Source: CAZAGT01 sp964484515
Lineage (GTDB): Bacteria > Desulfobacterota > DSM-4660 > Desulfatiglandales > HGW-15
Reading direction: 5' to 3'
Assembly (NCBI GenBank): GCA_964484515.1
Contig: CAZAGT010000014.1
Span: forward strand, 1-29,597
DNA length: 29,597 nt
Shown: piece by piece, positions 15,911 to 23,250 of the stretch
Numbering within the stretch: position 1 is the stretch's first letter
How the letters are laid out: each line of letters opens with the position of its first letter
Notes under the pieces: model-generated
The model's input: the letters and a program-made list of their open reading frames with translations, nothing else
What the model was told of the DNA's origin: nothing
Database searches by the model: none
Translations under genes and position numbers: made by a program

Positions 15911-16441
15911 TCAGCTCCTAACAGCTTCTTCCGCCAAATGTCGAATGATCGTCTCTGCCACGTCTTGGATGGAGCTCCCACTGGTATCTACCGCGAACGA
16001 AGCGGCCCGGTCGTAAAGTGGGATCCTGAGGCTTAGGACTTGCTTGATCTCCTCTAAGGGATCGTCACCGGTCAGGGAGGGCCTCACGACCTTCGCTTGA
16101 CGATCATCATACATCCGCTTCTTGATGACCCTCGCATCCCCTTGTAGCCAGATGAGCCGGCCTTTCTTTTCAAGGTTCTCGACATTACGCCAATCCATCA
16201 CAATCCCGCCGCCGGTAGCGATGACCTGTTCATCTCTGATTGACACGTCCGCTATGACTTCACTTTCCAGGAGTCGAAATCGATCCCATCCGCCTTCAGC
16301 GACTATCCTTTCGATAGAGCAACCGGCCCGCTTCTCGATCAGCACATCCGTATCCACGAATTCCTTGCCCAAGCGCTGCGACAGTATTCGGCCGACCGAC
16401 GTCTTGCCAGTACAACGATACCCAATCAGAACGATATTCAT
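15911..16441 (-). CDS. aroK: Shikimate kinase
   Basis: Phosphorylates shikimate at the 3-hydroxyl with ATP. 176 residues. P-loop IGYRCTGKTSVG at residues 6-17, shikimate-binding DTDVLIEKRAG with the Asp residues and IVAEGGWDRFRLLE with Arg and Glu, the ATGGGIV loop, and the lid region KVVRPSLTGDD. The start at ATG 16441 gives the normal N-terminus MNIVLIGYRCTGKT. The frame stays open for another 73 codons to 16660, but that stretch contains a strong intrinsic terminator and has no family likeness, so I treat it as leader. It is the first gene of the aromatic operon. Confidence 0.92.
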   Translation of the reverse strand: MNIVLIGYRCTGKTSVGRILSQRLGKEFVDTDVLIEKRAGCSIERIVAEGGWDRFRLLESEVIADVSIRDEQVIATGGGIVMDWRNVENLEKKGRLIWLQGDARVIKKRMYDDRQAKVVRPSLTGDDPLEEIKQVLSLRIPLYDRAASFAVDTSGSSIQDVAETIIRHLAEEAVRS

Positions 16442-16723
16442 AGCCAGGACATTGCCCTTGCCTTCCAGCCCATTGAGGCCCTCGGTCGCACTCAACCTTT
16501 CTCTCAAGCCCTCCCGGAGTATGAAGAGATCTTCGTACACTCCAGCGAAGTCACGAGACGGTAGCTCAAACAAAAAAGCCGCGGACGCTGGTCGACCCAC
16601 GGCTTGAAAGGAAAAGATGGCTTCATCAATCCTTGGGCAGACGACTCTCGAAGGAGTCATGGACGGAATAGCTTGCTTGCCCTGATTGACACATAGGTAT
16701 TTACTGTATAAGTGCTCGTTTTG
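16442..16723 (-). promoter_or_regulatory. 5' leader of the aro operon
   Basis: About 280 nt between the predicted start site and aroK. It holds a small hairpin (GACTC/GAGTC, about 16655) and then a strong intrinsic terminator at 16571-16605. Candidate leader peptides are ATG 16687 region (MCQSGQASYSVHDSFESRLPKD, containing single Tyr and Phe codons) and ATG 16660, whose frame has Phe-Ser-Phe just before the terminator. Transcription attenuation of the aro operon is the simplest reading; I cannot identify the sensed amino acid, and no T-box core is visible. Confidence 0.45.
16571..16605 (-). terminator. Intrinsic terminator inside the aro leader
   Basis: On the minus strand, stem AAGCCGTGG / CCGCGGCTT (9 pairs, one T-G wobble) with a 12-nt loop, followed by a run of six T ending TTTTTTG. 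It is followed by aroK 130 bp further on, so it should act as a conditional (attenuator) terminator rather than an operon end. Confidence 0.75.
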
Positions 16724-16729
16724 TATTCC

Positions 16730-16758
16730 TTTTTAGACAAGTGCCCATAAGCTGTCAA
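16730..16758 (-). promoter_or_regulatory. Promoter of the aro operon
   Basis: On the minus strand a perfect -35 TTGACA (16753-16758), a 17-bp spacer and -10 TAAAAA (16730-16735; 4 of 6). Predicted start near 16723. It stands back to back with the trp promoter, about 30 bp between the two -35 boxes. Confidence 0.6.
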
Positions 16759-16788
16759 CAAAAAATGCGCCCGTCTTTGTTTTTCCCC

Positions 16789-16817
16789 TTGACATCGTCG
16801 TGCCTCTCAGGTTAAAT
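16789..16817 (+). promoter_or_regulatory. Promoter of the trp operon
   Basis: A perfect -35 TTGACA (16789-16794), a 17-bp spacer and -10 TTAAAT (16812-16817; 4 of 6). Predicted start about 16824, only a few nucleotides before the leader-peptide ATG at 16827. No palindromic TrpR-type operator is recognisable. Confidence 0.65.
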
Positions 16818-16826
16818 GGAACTGTT

Positions 16827-16901
16827 ATGGAATGTGACCGAATAAACTGTGCTGTGAATCCCCGCCGTAATTGGTGGTGGCTCATCTCTGGTGGGAGGTG
16901 A
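16827..16901 (+). CDS. trpL: trp operon leader peptide with three consecutive Trp codons
   Basis: A 24-residue ORF from ATG 16827: MECDRINCAVNPRRNWWWLI, then SGGR and TGA. Three adjacent TGG codons lie at 16872-16880, the hallmark of Trp-sensing ribosome-mediated attenuation. The Trp codons sit at the base of a hairpin formed by GGCTCATCTC (16879-16888) and GAGGTGAGCC (about 16895-16904). The ATG has no ribosome-binding site and is almost at the predicted start of transcription, so it may be translated as a leaderless mRNA; GTG 16854 (MNPRRNWWWLISGGR, 15 residues) is an alternative start without a clear ribosome-binding site either. Confidence 0.8.
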   Translation: MECDRINCAVNPRRNWWWLISGGR

Positions 16902-16941
16902 GCCTTCTGAGTTGTACTCCTTAAGAACCTAAAGTCATCAG

Positions 16942-16978
16942 AACCGTGGGCTCCCCTTCCGAGGGTCTCACGGTTTTT
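16942..16978 (+). terminator. trp attenuator terminator (3:4 hairpin)
   Basis: Stem AACCGTG / CACGGTT extended by weaker inner pairs, followed by T residues. The 5' arm contains GGGCTCCCC, which can pair instead with GGAGGTGAGCC of the leader-peptide hairpin, giving the alternative antiterminator expected when ribosomes stall at the Trp codons. Confidence 0.65.
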
Positions 16979-16994
16979 CAGTTTTTGATCTGAC

Positions 16995-17030
16995 AAGGCC
17001 GGGGGGCCCAGAGCCCCGCGGCCTTTTTTT
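16995..17030 (+). terminator. Second intrinsic terminator directly before trpE
   Basis: GC-rich stem beginning AAGGCCG and closing CGGCCTT, with inner GGGGC/GCCCC pairs and a CCAGA loop, followed by seven T. It ends one base before the trpE ribosome-binding site GGGAGG (17031-17036). With the hairpin at 16942-16978 it forms a tandem pair; this stem would also mask or unmask the trpE translation start region. Confidence 0.75.
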
Positions 17031-17043
17031 GGGAGGCAGCCAA

Positions 17044-18519
17044 ATGAACCCTATCCCCAGCCTTAATGACTTCACGTCAATGGCCGAACAGGCCAACTTG
17101 ATCCCTGTTTACCAGGAATTCCTGGCAGATACGGAGACCCCCGTTTCGGCATACCTGAAGGTGAGAAATGGGTCCTATTCCTACCTCCTTGAAAGTGCGG
17201 ACGGCGGCAAAAGATGGGGCCGCTATAGCTTTATCGGCTACAAACCCTTTCTGACAGCGATCGCCCGCGGTCAAGACGTGGAGATCCTCAGAGGTACGGA
17301 CAAGGAGACGCTGAAGGATATCTCAAACCCGCTCGAGGTGCTGCGCAGCCTCAGTCAGGACTTCAGGCCCTTTGTCCTCAAGGAGTTCTCACCCTTCCAA
17401 GGCGGACTCGTGGGGTACGTGAACTACGATTTGGTCAGGAAATGGGAGCCTCGGCCGGGGATATCGCCTGATGATCCGAACATGCCTGAGGCGATCTTCA
17501 CCGCCTGTGAACGCCTTATCGTCTTCGATCATCTCACTCATAGCATCAAGGTCGTAGCCTTTGCCCATCTAAACGGCAGAGACGATCTGAAGGCGGCCTA
17601 CGAGCAAGCCGTCCAGCAACTCGCCGAGACGATCGCCGAACTGGAGCGCCCCCTGACTACCTTGACATCCAACACGCCCTTTTCGCTCTCAAGCCTCGAA
17701 TCGAATACCGACAAGCCGGCCTTTGAGGAGGCCGTTCGAAAGGCCAAGGACCACATCGTCAAGGGGGATGTCATCCAGGTGGTCCTTTCGCAGAGGTTTT
17801 CGGGAGACATCACCGGTGACGACTTTATCTTATACCGTAATCTGAGAAGCATCAATCCTTCACCTTACATGTTCTATCTGAACCTTGGTGACGTCAGACT
17901 CATCGGAGCCTCACCGGAAATCCTGGTGAGGCTCACGGAGGGGAAGATCGAACTGCGACCGATTGCAGGGACCCGGCCGCGGGGCTCCACCGCCGAAGAA
18001 GATCGGATGCTCGAAGAGGATTTGATGGCTGATCCGAAGGAACGGGCTGAACACATCATGCTTGTCGATCTCGGTCGCAACGACGTGGGCAAGGTAGCTG
18101 CGCCTGGATCCGTGTCTGTGCCGCGCCTGATGGAGGTAGAGCGGTACTCCCACGTCATGCACATCGTATCCCACGTGGAGGGCACCTTGAGCCCGGACAT
18201 GGATCCATTTGACGTCTTCATGTCCGCCTTTCCGGCCGGGACCGTCAGCGGGGCCCCCAAAATCCGAGCCATGGAGATCATCCGAGAGCTGGAACCATCC
18301 TCCAGGGGCCCCTATGCAGGTGCCGTCGGGTATTTCGCCTTCAGCGGAAACATGGACTTCTGTATCACTATCCGCACCATCACCATCCTAAAAAATAGGC
18401 TTTCTCTTCAAGTGGGCGCAGGCATCGTCGCAGACTCAGTGCCGGAGAACGAGTACCAGGAAACCTTAAACAAGGCCGGCGCCATGCGCCACGCCATCGA
18501 GAGGGCAAACGGAAAATGA
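17044..18519 (+). CDS. trpE: Anthranilate synthase component I
   Basis: Chorismate plus ammonia (from TrpG glutaminase) to anthranilate. 491 residues. The N-terminal Trp-feedback site has the LLES motif (YSYLLESADGGKRWGRYSFIG), so allosteric inhibition by Trp is expected. The catalytic C-terminal part shows VIQVVLSQRF, LIGASPEILVRL, RPIAGTRPRG, the His of PKERAEHIMLVDLGRNDVG, FPAGTVSGAPKIRAMEII, YAGAVGYF and VGAGIVADSVPENEYQET. ATG 17044 with GGGAGG at 17031-17036 was chosen over the TTG five codons upstream. First structural gene after the attenuator; overlaps trpG by ATGA. Confidence 0.97.
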   Translation: MNPIPSLNDFTSMAEQANLIPVYQEFLADTETPVSAYLKVRNGSYSYLLESADGGKRWGRYSFIGYKPFLTAIARGQDVEILRGTDKETLKDISNPLEVLRSLSQDFRPFVLKEFSPFQGGLVGYVNYDLVRKWEPRPGISPDDPNMPEAIFTACERLIVFDHLTHSIKVVAFAHLNGRDDLKAAYEQAVQQLAETIAELERPLTTLTSNTPFSLSSLESNTDKPAFEEAVRKAKDHIVKGDVIQVVLSQRFSGDITGDDFILYRNLRSINPSPYMFYLNLGDVRLIGASPEILVRLTEGKIELRPIAGTRPRGSTAEEDRMLEEDLMADPKERAEHIMLVDLGRNDVGKVAAPGSVSVPRLMEVERYSHVMHIVSHVEGTLSPDMDPFDVFMSAFPAGTVSGAPKIRAMEIIRELEPSSRGPYAGAVGYFAFSGNMDFCITIRTITILKNRLSLQVGAGIVADSVPENEYQETLNKAGAMRHAIERANGK

Positions 18520-19082
18520 TTGTCATGATCGATAACTACGATTCCTTTACCTACAATCTTGTTCAGATGCTCCAGATGATCGGCGAAGAGGTGCTCGTGA
18601 GGCGCAACAACCAAACAGACCTTGCGTCGCTAGATCGACTCAAGCCCTCCGCACTCCTCGTTTCACCGGGACCGGGCAACCCGGATGAGGCCGGTATTTC
18701 CGTAGAAGCCATTCGTCATTTTGCCGAAAAGACTCTCGTGCTGGGCGTATGTCTGGGACACCAATCGATTGCAGCGGCGTTTGGTGGACGAATCGTTCGG
18801 GCCGAACGGATCATGCACGGCAAGGTCTCGCCGATCTTCCACGACGGACGGACCCTGTACAAGGGTCTTCAAAATCCGTTTGAGGCAACCCGTTACCATT
18901 CGTTGCTCGTGGATAAGGGGGCGCTCCCTGACTGCCTTGAGGTCAGTGCCTGGACCGACGAGGGTGAAATTATGGGCCTACGGCATCGCCAATACCGAGT
19001 CGAAGGTGTTCAATTTCACCCGGAGTCCATTTTGACGACCTCCGGTAGCCAAATGATCAAGAACTTCATGGAGCTTTGTTAA
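18516..19082 (+). CDS. trpG: Anthranilate synthase component II (glutamine amidotransferase)
   Basis: Class I glutamine amidotransferase that feeds ammonia to TrpE. 188 residues, stand-alone (not fused to TrpD). The catalytic triad is visible: Cys79 in GVCLGHQS, and His168 and Glu170 in VQFHPESI. PGPGNPDEAG forms the oxyanion region, and RYHSLLV is the conserved interdomain motif. The ATG overlaps the trpE stop (18516-18519), implying 1:1 coupled synthesis. Could double as the p-aminobenzoate glutaminase, as in several bacteria with a single copy. Confidence 0.96.
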   Translation: MIVMIDNYDSFTYNLVQMLQMIGEEVLVRRNNQTDLASLDRLKPSALLVSPGPGNPDEAGISVEAIRHFAEKTLVLGVCLGHQSIAAAFGGRIVRAERIMHGKVSPIFHDGRTLYKGLQNPFEATRYHSLLVDKGALPDCLEVSAWTDEGEIMGLRHRQYRVEGVQFHPESILTTSGSQMIKNFMELC

Positions 19083-19238
19083 TCCCACAGCTTTTTTTCT
19101 ATGGAAATGGAGGTGACTACGGCTTTCTCAGGTAAGGGCATCCCTCTCCGGCCCTCGGAGTGTGGGTTCTTCGCCTGCTCCTGAGGAATGGCTGTTGATC
19201 TGAAGTCAACGCAATCTATCGCAAGGAGGACATGTGAG

Positions 19239-20303
19239 ATGCTCAAAGAAGCGATTGCAAAGGTCGTCGGCGGAAGCAACCTGCAGGAAGATGAGATGCG
19301 TGGTGCCATGGAAGAGGTCATGAGCGGAGAGGCCACCCCGGCCCAGATCGGGGCCTTTATTACCGCTTTGCGTATGAAGGGGGAGACCGTCGATGAGATT
19401 GTGGGTGCTGCAAGGGTGATGCGCGCGAAGGCGACGCGGATCTGTTCGGCCAAAAACGGTACCCTCAACATTGATCGGGATGAGATTAATGTCGAAGACG
19501 AGACCATCCTGGACACTTGCGGCACCGGCGGGGACGGTACCAATACCTTCAATGTCTCTACGGCCACGGCGGTCGTCGCCGCCGGCGCGGGGATCAAGGT
19601 CGCCAAACACGGCAACCGGGCCGTATCAAGTCAGTGCGGCAGTGCGGATGTGCTGGAGGCCCTGGGGGTCAAGCTGGATATCAAACCCTCGGACGTGGAG
19701 CGCTGCATCCATGAGGTGGGAATCGGGTTTCTGTACGCCCCGCTCTTCCATGGGGCCATGAAACACGCTGCCGGACCAAGGCGAGAGATCGGGCTCAGGA
19801 CGATCTTCAACCTGCTCGGGCCCCTGACCAATCCGGCCGGCGCCACGGCCCAGGTGCTGGGGGTGTACGACGTAGCGCTCACCGAGACGATGGCCAAGGT
19901 CCTGGGTCGCTTGGGGTCGAAGGAGGCCTTTGTCGTCTGCGGTGAGGGCTCATTCGATGAGATTAGTATCTGCGGTCCGACAACGATCTCACACCTCAAG
20001 GACGGTAACGTGTCGACTAAGGAGATCACGCCCGAGGACTACGGCCTCGAGCGAGCCACACCCGACGCCATACGGGGTGGCGATGCCGAGCAGAACGCCC
20101 AAATCATTCGAGACATCCTGGCCGGCCAGCAGGGGCCAAAGAGGGATATGGTTCTACTGAATGCGGCATCCGCATTCGTGGCGGCTGGACGAGACGGGGA
20201 TTTCAAGGCCGCAATACAAAGGGCGGCTACCACCATCGATTCAGGCAGCGCCCGGGACAAACTCAATGCACTGGTAGAATTCACGCAGCAGTTTGCCGGT
20301 TGA
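19239..20303 (+). CDS. trpD: Anthranilate phosphoribosyltransferase
   Basis: Transfers phosphoribose from PRPP to anthranilate. 354 residues. The PRPP-binding glycine loop DTCGTGGDGTNTFNVST, KHGNRAVSSQCGSADVLEALG, and FLYAPLFHGAMKHAAGPRREIGLRTIFNLLGPLTNPA are all present. Before the glycine loop there is a longer-than-usual insert (ATRICSAKNGTLNIDRDEIN, then VEDET). The start at ATG 19239 follows a strong AGGAGG at 19224-19229 with 9-bp spacing. It is separated from trpG by 156 bp, unusually long for this operon, and from trpC by 254 bp containing a palindromic repeat. Confidence 0.95.
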   Translation: MLKEAIAKVVGGSNLQEDEMRGAMEEVMSGEATPAQIGAFITALRMKGETVDEIVGAARVMRAKATRICSAKNGTLNIDRDEINVEDETILDTCGTGGDGTNTFNVSTATAVVAAGAGIKVAKHGNRAVSSQCGSADVLEALGVKLDIKPSDVERCIHEVGIGFLYAPLFHGAMKHAAGPRREIGLRTIFNLLGPLTNPAGATAQVLGVYDVALTETMAKVLGRLGSKEAFVVCGEGSFDEISICGPTTISHLKDGNVSTKEITPEDYGLERATPDAIRGGDAEQNAQIIRDILAGQQGPKRDMVLLNAASAFVAAGRDGDFKAAIQRAATTIDSGSARDKLNALVEFTQQFAG

Positions 20304-20350
20304 GGGTGAAAAAAGATCTTGCTATTACTCCAAGCTTTTGAAACACGTGA

Positions 20351-20501
20351 CGTCCGGTCGTGGGGCTCTCTTTTCAAGAACGAGGAATTGAGTGCGAAGT
20401 CTCGGCATAAGGCGCTATCCGAGGCGGACAAGCTTGCACGCTACTTCAGCGTTCGAGCCGGTAACGGTTCGTTTCTGCAAAGAGATCTCCATGCCCGGAC
20501 T
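20351..20501. repeat. Palindromic MITE-like repeat, copy A (trpD-trpC gap)
   Basis: A roughly 150-bp unit with degenerate inverted ends (left CGTCCGGTCGTGGGGCTCTC; right reads as the complement of CAGTCCGGGCATGGAGATCT). Internal blocks GACGAGG/AACGAGGAATTGAGTGCGA, TAAGGCGCTA, CGAGGCGG and TTCAGCGTTCGAGC are shared with copy B at 24191. It carries no open frame of its own. It sits inside the trp operon between trpD and trpC. Confidence 0.75.
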
Positions 20502-20557
20502 GATTAAACCTGGGCAAGTGCCAAGAAAACAACTGTCATAGATTGGGAGTCCTTGAC

Positions 20558-21343
20558 GTGCATGATGTGCTAAGAAAGATACTGGCCGAAAAGCAACGGG
20601 AACTGCATCAACTCATTGAAGATGGCGGGATCCAAGAGGGTCAGGAACCCGAACACACCATTCGTGATTTTGGGGGGGCTATATCCAAATCGGGCGGTGT
20701 CAACTTGATAGCGGAAATCAAGTTCGCTTCCCCCTCGGCCGGAACGATCAGAAAAGACCTGGATCCGGTGACGGTGGGTAAGACCTATCAGGCGGCCGGT
20801 GCAGCCGCTATTTCACTCCTCACCGACAAGGCCTTTTTCGGTGGCGATCTTCGAAACCTCCCGCGCCTCAAAGAAACCCTTACGCTGCCCATTCTACGGA
20901 AGGACTTTATCATCGACGAGATCCAGGTCAGAGAGTCCTATACCTTCGGTGCCGATGCGATACTCCTGATTGCCCGCGTCCTCCCGAAGCAAAAGCTGAG
21001 ACACCTGCTTGCCCTCTGCCGTCAGCTGGGCATGGCGGCGTTGACCGAAGTGCACGACAGCGATGATCTCACAAAGGCGATTGACTGCGGGGCGAACATC
21101 ATCGGCATCAACAACCGTGATCTCGATACCTTTGCTGTAGACCTCAAGACAACCGCGAGACTGATCCCGCTGGTGCCTCCAGGCCACATCATCGTGAGTG
21201 AAAGCGGAATCCACAATGGAAACGACATCCAGGTCTTGAAGGAGAAGGGCACGCATGCCGTCCTCATCGGCACAGCGCTGATGAAGAGCAGAGACCTGAT
21301 GAAGAAGGCCGAGGAATTCATACGGGCGGGCAAAAGGAACTGA
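20558..21343 (+). CDS. trpC: Indole-3-glycerol phosphate synthase
   Basis: Ring closure of carboxyphenylaminodeoxyribulose phosphate to indoleglycerol phosphate. About 261 residues, a (beta/alpha)8 barrel. Motifs: IAEIKFASPSAG (catalytic Lys at about 55), FFGGDLRNL, LRKDFIIDEIQV (Lys), GADAILLI, TEVHDSDDL (Glu), IIGINNRDLDTF (Asn, Arg) and SESGI. GTG 20558 was preferred because GGGAG lies about 9 bp upstream; TTG 20543 would add five residues. Monofunctional: the trpF domain is a separate gene. Confidence 0.95.
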   Translation: MHDVLRKILAEKQRELHQLIEDGGIQEGQEPEHTIRDFGGAISKSGGVNLIAEIKFASPSAGTIRKDLDPVTVGKTYQAAGAAAISLLTDKAFFGGDLRNLPRLKETLTLPILRKDFIIDEIQVRESYTFGADAILLIARVLPKQKLRHLLALCRQLGMAALTEVHDSDDLTKAIDCGANIIGINNRDLDTFAVDLKTTARLIPLVPPGHIIVSESGIHNGNDIQVLKEKGTHAVLIGTALMKSRDLMKKAEEFIRAGKRN

Positions 21344-21374
21344 CGCTGAAGGCAACAAAGGCAGGATAAAAAAA

Positions 21375-21992
21375 GTGGTCAGGGTCAAAATCTGCGGCAT
21401 CACAAACAGCGAAGATGCCACCAAGGCCGTAGACCTTGGTGCGGATGCGCTCGGCTTCATCTTTGCTCCCAGTCCCAGACGCATACGCCCCGAGGAAGCA
21501 CACCGAATTATCGCGGCCCTGCCCCCGTTTATTATTTCAGTGGGGGTCTTTGTCAATGAGAAGCCGGCCGTTATCAAGGAGGTTGTAGAGTTCTGCAACC
21601 TTGGCCTTGTTCAACTTCACGGCGATGAATCCGCCGCCATGTGTGCCGAGCTCATGCCCCGCACCATTAAGGCCTTTAGGATCAAAAATGACCACAGCCT
21701 GGGTGGGGTTAAGCCCTACGTCGGAAGCGTCAGGGCCCTCCTATTCGACACGCACTCAGAGAACATGCGGGGTGGGACCGGCAGGACCTTTGATTGGAGC
21801 GTGGCGACGGAACGGAAGACATTAGGAGTGCCCCTCATTCTATCGGGCGGGCTGAACCCCGCGAACATCGCGGAGGCGATTACGACCGTGAGGCCGTATG
21901 CCGTGGACGTCAGTAGCGGGATTGAGGAACGTCCCGGGAAGAAGGATCACCGGCTGATGAGCGCCCTGATGGAAACCATCAGGGCTATTTAG
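21375..21992 (+). CDS. trpF: Phosphoribosylanthranilate isomerase
   Basis: Amadori rearrangement of phosphoribosylanthranilate. 205 residues. Motifs: VKICGITNSEDA at the N-terminus (general-base Cys), DALGFIFAPSPRRI, LVQLHGDES, the LLFDTHS general-acid Asp, GGTGRTFDW, ILSGGLNPANI and VDVSSGIEERPGKKD. Start GTG 21375, preceded by AGGA with about 9-bp spacing. It lies 31 bp after trpC and 31 bp before trpB. Confidence 0.96.
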   Translation: MVRVKICGITNSEDATKAVDLGADALGFIFAPSPRRIRPEEAHRIIAALPPFIISVGVFVNEKPAVIKEVVEFCNLGLVQLHGDESAAMCAELMPRTIKAFRIKNDHSLGGVKPYVGSVRALLFDTHSENMRGGTGRTFDWSVATERKTLGVPLILSGGLNPANIAEAITTVRPYAVDVSSGIEERPGKKDHRLMSALMETIRAI

Positions 21993-22023
21993 CCGAGTCT
22001 GAAAAGCGAGGGAGAATTTAGAG

Positions 22024-23250
22024 ATGCTTACCACGCGTTACTACGGGACCTTTGGCGGGGCCTTTATCCCGGAGGTCCTGGTTGCCACGTTTGAACAATT
22101 GGTGGCGGCCTTCGAGGACGCCAAAAACGATGCGTCCTTTTGGCACGAATACGTGGAGGTCATGTCCACCTACTCCTGCAGACCCACACCGCTTACCTTG
22201 GCAGAGAACCTGACCACCCATTTTGGCGGACCGCGCATCTATATCAAACGCGAGGATCTCAACCATACCGGGGCCCACAAGGCCAACAACGTCATGGGGC
22301 AGGGATTGCTGGTGAGGCGCATGGGGAAGTCACGCGTCATTGCGGAGACGGGCGCCGGGCAGCACGGTGTGGCCACGGCCACGATGGCCGCCAAATTCGG
22401 CCTTCGCTGCACCATCTACATGGGAGAAGTGGACGTGGCCAGGCAGCGGCCCAATGTCTTCTGGATGAAGCGTTTGGGCGCCGAGGTGGTCCCGGTGAAA
22501 GATGGGACCCGAATCCTGAAGGACGCCATCAACGAGGCCTTCCGCGATTGGGCCACGAATATGGATGATACTCACTACGTTCTCGGCACCGCCTGCGGAC
22601 CGCACCCGTTTCCCGAGATGGTCAGCTATTTCCAGTCGATCATCGGCAGAGAGGCCCGGGCTCAGGTCCTTGAACGCGAGGAGAGACTTCCAACCCGCGT
22701 CTACGCTTGTGTCGGAGGAGGATCCAACGCCTTGGGGGTCTTTGGTGCCTTCCTTGATGATCCGGTAGAGCTGGTGGGTGTTGAGGCGGGCGGTGAAGGA
22801 TTGGCGAGCGGACGTCATGCGGTGCGGCTCGCTTCTGAAGACGGGACCGTGGGTGTGGCCCAGGGATACAAGACCTATTTTCTTCAAAACGAAGACGGGC
22901 AGATGAAAGAGACCCACAGTGTAGCCGCCGGACTTGACTACGTGGGCGTATCACCGATCCTGGCGGCCCTGAGTGAGAATGGCAAGGTTCGCTTTGAAGC
23001 CGCCACGGACCAGGAGGTCCTGGAGGCCCTTTCCTTGACTCTGAAGAAGGAAGGGTTGGTGCCGGCGCTCGAATCGGCCCACGCCTTTGCCCAGGCCTTC
23101 AAAGAGGCCCCCACGCTTTCCCAAAGTGATGTCATCGTGATCAATCAGTCCGGGAGAGGCGACAAGGACATCTTTACGATCGCCGATGCGTTCGAGGACC
23201 CCGAGTGGCAGGCATTTATTCAAGAAAAAGCGGAGACGTACCGTGCTTGA
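22024..23250 (+). CDS. trpB: Tryptophan synthase beta subunit
   Basis: PLP-dependent condensation of indole with serine. 408 residues, the canonical TrpB1 type. Substrate-site CRPTPLTLAENL, PLP lysine K86 in NHTGAHKANN, carboxylate loop ETGAGQHGVATA, cofactor-phosphate loop CVGGGSNALG, and the C-terminal SGRGDKD. ATG 22024 follows GAGGGAG. Overlaps trpA by 8 bp. Confidence 0.97.
   Translation: MLTTRYYGTFGGAFIPEVLVATFEQLVAAFEDAKNDASFWHEYVEVMSTYSCRPTPLTLAENLTTHFGGPRIYIKREDLNHTGAHKANNVMGQGLLVRRMGKSRVIAETGAGQHGVATATMAAKFGLRCTIYMGEVDVARQRPNVFWMKRLGAEVVPVKDGTRILKDAINEAFRDWATNMDDTHYVLGTACGPHPFPEMVSYFQSIIGREARAQVLEREERLPTRVYACVGGGSNALGVFGAFLDDPVELVGVEAGGEGLASGRHAVRLASEDGTVGVAQGYKTYFLQNEDGQMKETHSVAAGLDYVGVSPILAALSENGKVRFEAATDQEVLEALSLTLKKEGLVPALESAHAFAQAFKEAPTLSQSDVIVINQSGRGDKDIFTIADAFEDPEWQAFIQEKAETYRA

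Noticed and set aside
16442..16723. T-box or known riboswitch in the aro leader
   Set aside because: I looked for a T-box antiterminator core and for common riboswitch cores and saw none; only the terminator and a small hairpin are clear.
16816..16845. Nine-codon ORF MELLWNVTE as the trp leader peptide
   Set aside because: It overlaps the predicted -10 box and has only one Trp codon; the ORF at 16827 with three Trp codons next to the hairpin is far better.
16733..16996. 87-codon minus-strand open frame
   Set aside because: It runs antisense through the trp leader peptide, attenuator and both promoters; no protein-family likeness.
19083..19238. Possible second attenuator between trpG and trpD
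   Set aside because: A T run (around 19090) and short complementary bits exist, but no stem with adjacent T run and no Trp-rich peptide could be built.
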